This document shows, one piece after another, positions 12,812-13,710 of a stretch of 13,710 bases of DNA; position 1 is the first letter of the stretch; each line of letters begins with the position of its first letter. Under the pieces are notes generated by a model. That model was not told the DNA's origin. It saw only the letters and a program-made list of their open reading frames with translations, and made no database searches. The stretch covers positions 1 to 13,710 of the forward strand of contig JAZLDG010000044.1 in NCBI GenBank assembly GCA_045614565.1. The letters run 5' to 3'. Both the position numbers and the translations under genes were made by a program. The stretch is from Scatosoma sp045614565. Lineage in GTDB: Bacteria; Bacillota; Clostridia; Christensenellales; Borkfalkiaceae.

Positions 12812-12894
12812 GTCCAAGATTTGGACGTTTGGTGTTAAAAAACAAAAAAATTAAAAAATAAAAAAATTATAGAAAAAAATCGGAGGATTTTATT
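12812..12894 (+). promoter_or_regulatory. tuf leader: 5'-terminal hairpin plus A-rich segment
   Basis: GTCCAA (12812-12817) pairs with TTGGAC (12821-12826) around the triloop GAT, exactly at the predicted 5' end of the message. Bases 12837-12880 are then 35 A of 44, with only one G and one C. CGGAGG (12881-12886) lies 8 bases before the start codon. A terminal hairpin is known to protect messages from 5'-end-dependent decay, and unstructured A-rich leaders favour ribosome loading. Applying either idea here is inference. Confidence 0.55.
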
Positions 12895-13710
12895 ATGGCT
12901 AAAGCTAAATTTGACAGAAGCAAACCCCACGTTAACATTGGTACGATCGGCCACGTTGACCACGGTAAGACGACCTTGACGGCAGCAATCACGATGGTTA
13001 TGGCTGCTCGCGGTGGTGCACAAAAGATGAGATATGACGAAATCGATAAGGCACCCGAAGAAAGAGCTCGTGGTATCACAATCAACACCGCGCACGTTGA
13101 ATACCAAACGGATTCCCGTCACTATGCACACGTTGACTGCCCGGGTCACGCTGACTACGTTAAGAACATGATCACGGGCGCTGCGCAAATGGACGGTGCT
13201 ATCCTTGTTTGTGCTGCTACCGACGGTCCTATGCCCCAAACGCGTGAGCACATCTTGCTTGCTCGTCAGGTAGGCGTTCCTTATATCGTTGTATTTATGA
13301 ACAAGACCGACCTTGTTGACGACGAAGAACTTCTTGATCTCGTTGATATGGATATTAGAGATTTGCTTTCTTCCTACGATTTCCCTGGCGACGACACCCC
13401 GATTATCCGTGGTTCCGCTTTGAAAGCTTTGGAAGTTGCAAGCTCCGACAAGTCCGCTGCTGAAATTATGGCTGATCCCGCTGTTCAACCTATCCTTGAA
13501 CTTATGGACGCTGTTGACAGCTATATCCCTACGCCCGCTCGTGAAGATGCGAAGCCTTTCCTTCTTCCCGTAGAAGACGTATTCACGATTTCTGGTCGTG
13601 GTACGGTTGCTACCGGCCGTGTTGAACGTGGTGTTGCTCACGTTGGTGAACCCGCTGAAATCGTTGGTTTGATCGACAAACCCATCTCCACCGTTCTTAC
13701 CGGTCTTGAA
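12895..13710 (+). CDS. tuf: Elongation factor Tu, N-terminal 272 codons (cut by window end)
   Basis: This GTPase delivers aminoacyl-tRNA to the ribosome. The frame is open from ATG 12895 to the window edge with no stop. About 125 residues of a roughly 397-residue protein are missing. G1 GHVDHGKT (19-26), RGITI (59-63), G3 DCPGH (81-85), G4 NKTD (136-139) and G5 SAL (174-176) are present, followed by domain II (SGRGTVATGRVERG). NKTD has threonine where many bacterial EF-Tu have cysteine or valine, a neutral position in the N-K-x-D motif. Codon use leans to GCT, GTT and CGT more than in malE or valS, which favour GCG, as expected for one of the most abundant proteins. It is the fourth gene of the str operon. 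Confidence 0.97.
   Translation, partial: MAKAKFDRSKPHVNIGTIGHVDHGKTTLTAAITMVMAARGGAQKMRYDEIDKAPEERARGITINTAHVEYQTDSRHYAHVDCPGHADYVKNMITGAAQMDGAILVCAATDGPMPQTREHILLARQVGVPYIVVFMNKTDLVDDEELLDLVDMDIRDLLSSYDFPGDDTPIIRGSALKALEVASSDKSAAEIMADPAVQPILELMDAVDSYIPTPAREDAKPFLLPVEDVFTISGRGTVATGRVERGVAHVGEPAEIVGLIDKPISTVLTGLE

Noticed and set aside
11217..12845. Minus-strand open frames opposite fusA and before tuf
   Set aside because: They are antisense shadows of fusA with no recognisable domains or ribosome sites; one runs across the tuf promoter dyad.
12835..13641. A 268-codon minus-strand frame opposite tuf
   Set aside because: The plus-strand frame encodes unmistakable EF-Tu; the antisense frame has no family resemblance and begins inside tuf.
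1..13710. CRISPR arrays, tRNA or rRNA genes, insertion sequences
   Set aside because: No regularly spaced repeats, cloverleaf sequences, rRNA signatures or transposase-like frames were seen on either strand.

Overview
The window holds parts of three independent transcription units from what looks like a low-to-mid GC Bacillota bacterium, probably of class Clostridia. The grounds are strong AGGAGG-type ribosome binding sites, SigA-type promoters (TTGACA / TAAAAT), lipoprotein signal peptides on both solute-binding proteins, a maltodextrin importer that lacks its own ATPase, and clostridial-looking ribosomal and elongation factor proteins. The lineage is inferred, not measured.

Layout. (1) Bases 1-3821, plus strand: the last 44 codons of a 4-alpha-glucanotransferase (malQ), a hairpin terminator, then a malE-malF-malG maltodextrin ABC importer (binding lipoprotein plus two permeases). 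(2) Bases 3858-6453, minus strand: an operon of NMT1/SsuA-like binding lipoprotein, SsuB/TauB-like ATPase and SsuC/TauC-like permease. It imports an undetermined small molecule and converges on malG at one bidirectional terminator. (3) Bases 6517-9273, plus strand: valS with its own promoter and terminator. Its -35 box overlaps the -35 box of the divergent ABC operon. (4) Bases 9300 to the end, plus strand: the str operon rpsL-rpsG-fusA-tuf, with tuf cut by the window edge. It is preceded by valS rather than rpoBC.

The protein-coding content is conventional. The unusual material is in the non-coding parts of the str operon. rpsL has a roughly 145-nt leader that can fold so that the predicted 5' end closes a multi-branched structure. 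The rpsL-rpsG gap is 254 nt, far longer than usual, and contains five consecutive hairpins with competing pairings. The leader and the gap share an ordered set of short strings (GCGATA, TGTACT, ATGCCCT with AGGG), which suggests two copies of one regulatory RNA site, possibly for feedback control by a ribosomal protein. tuf has its own promoter, whose -35 box is embedded in a 40-bp dyad, followed by a 5'-terminal hairpin and a 44-nt leader stretch that is 80 percent A. These are the best candidates for something undescribed. No CRISPR array, insertion sequence, tRNA or rRNA gene was seen.

How the genes work together: MalQ and MalEFG handle maltodextrin uptake and breakdown. ValS, S12, S7, EF-G and EF-Tu are core translation factors. 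The minus-strand ABC operon is a nutrient importer whose substrate cannot be read from the sequence.
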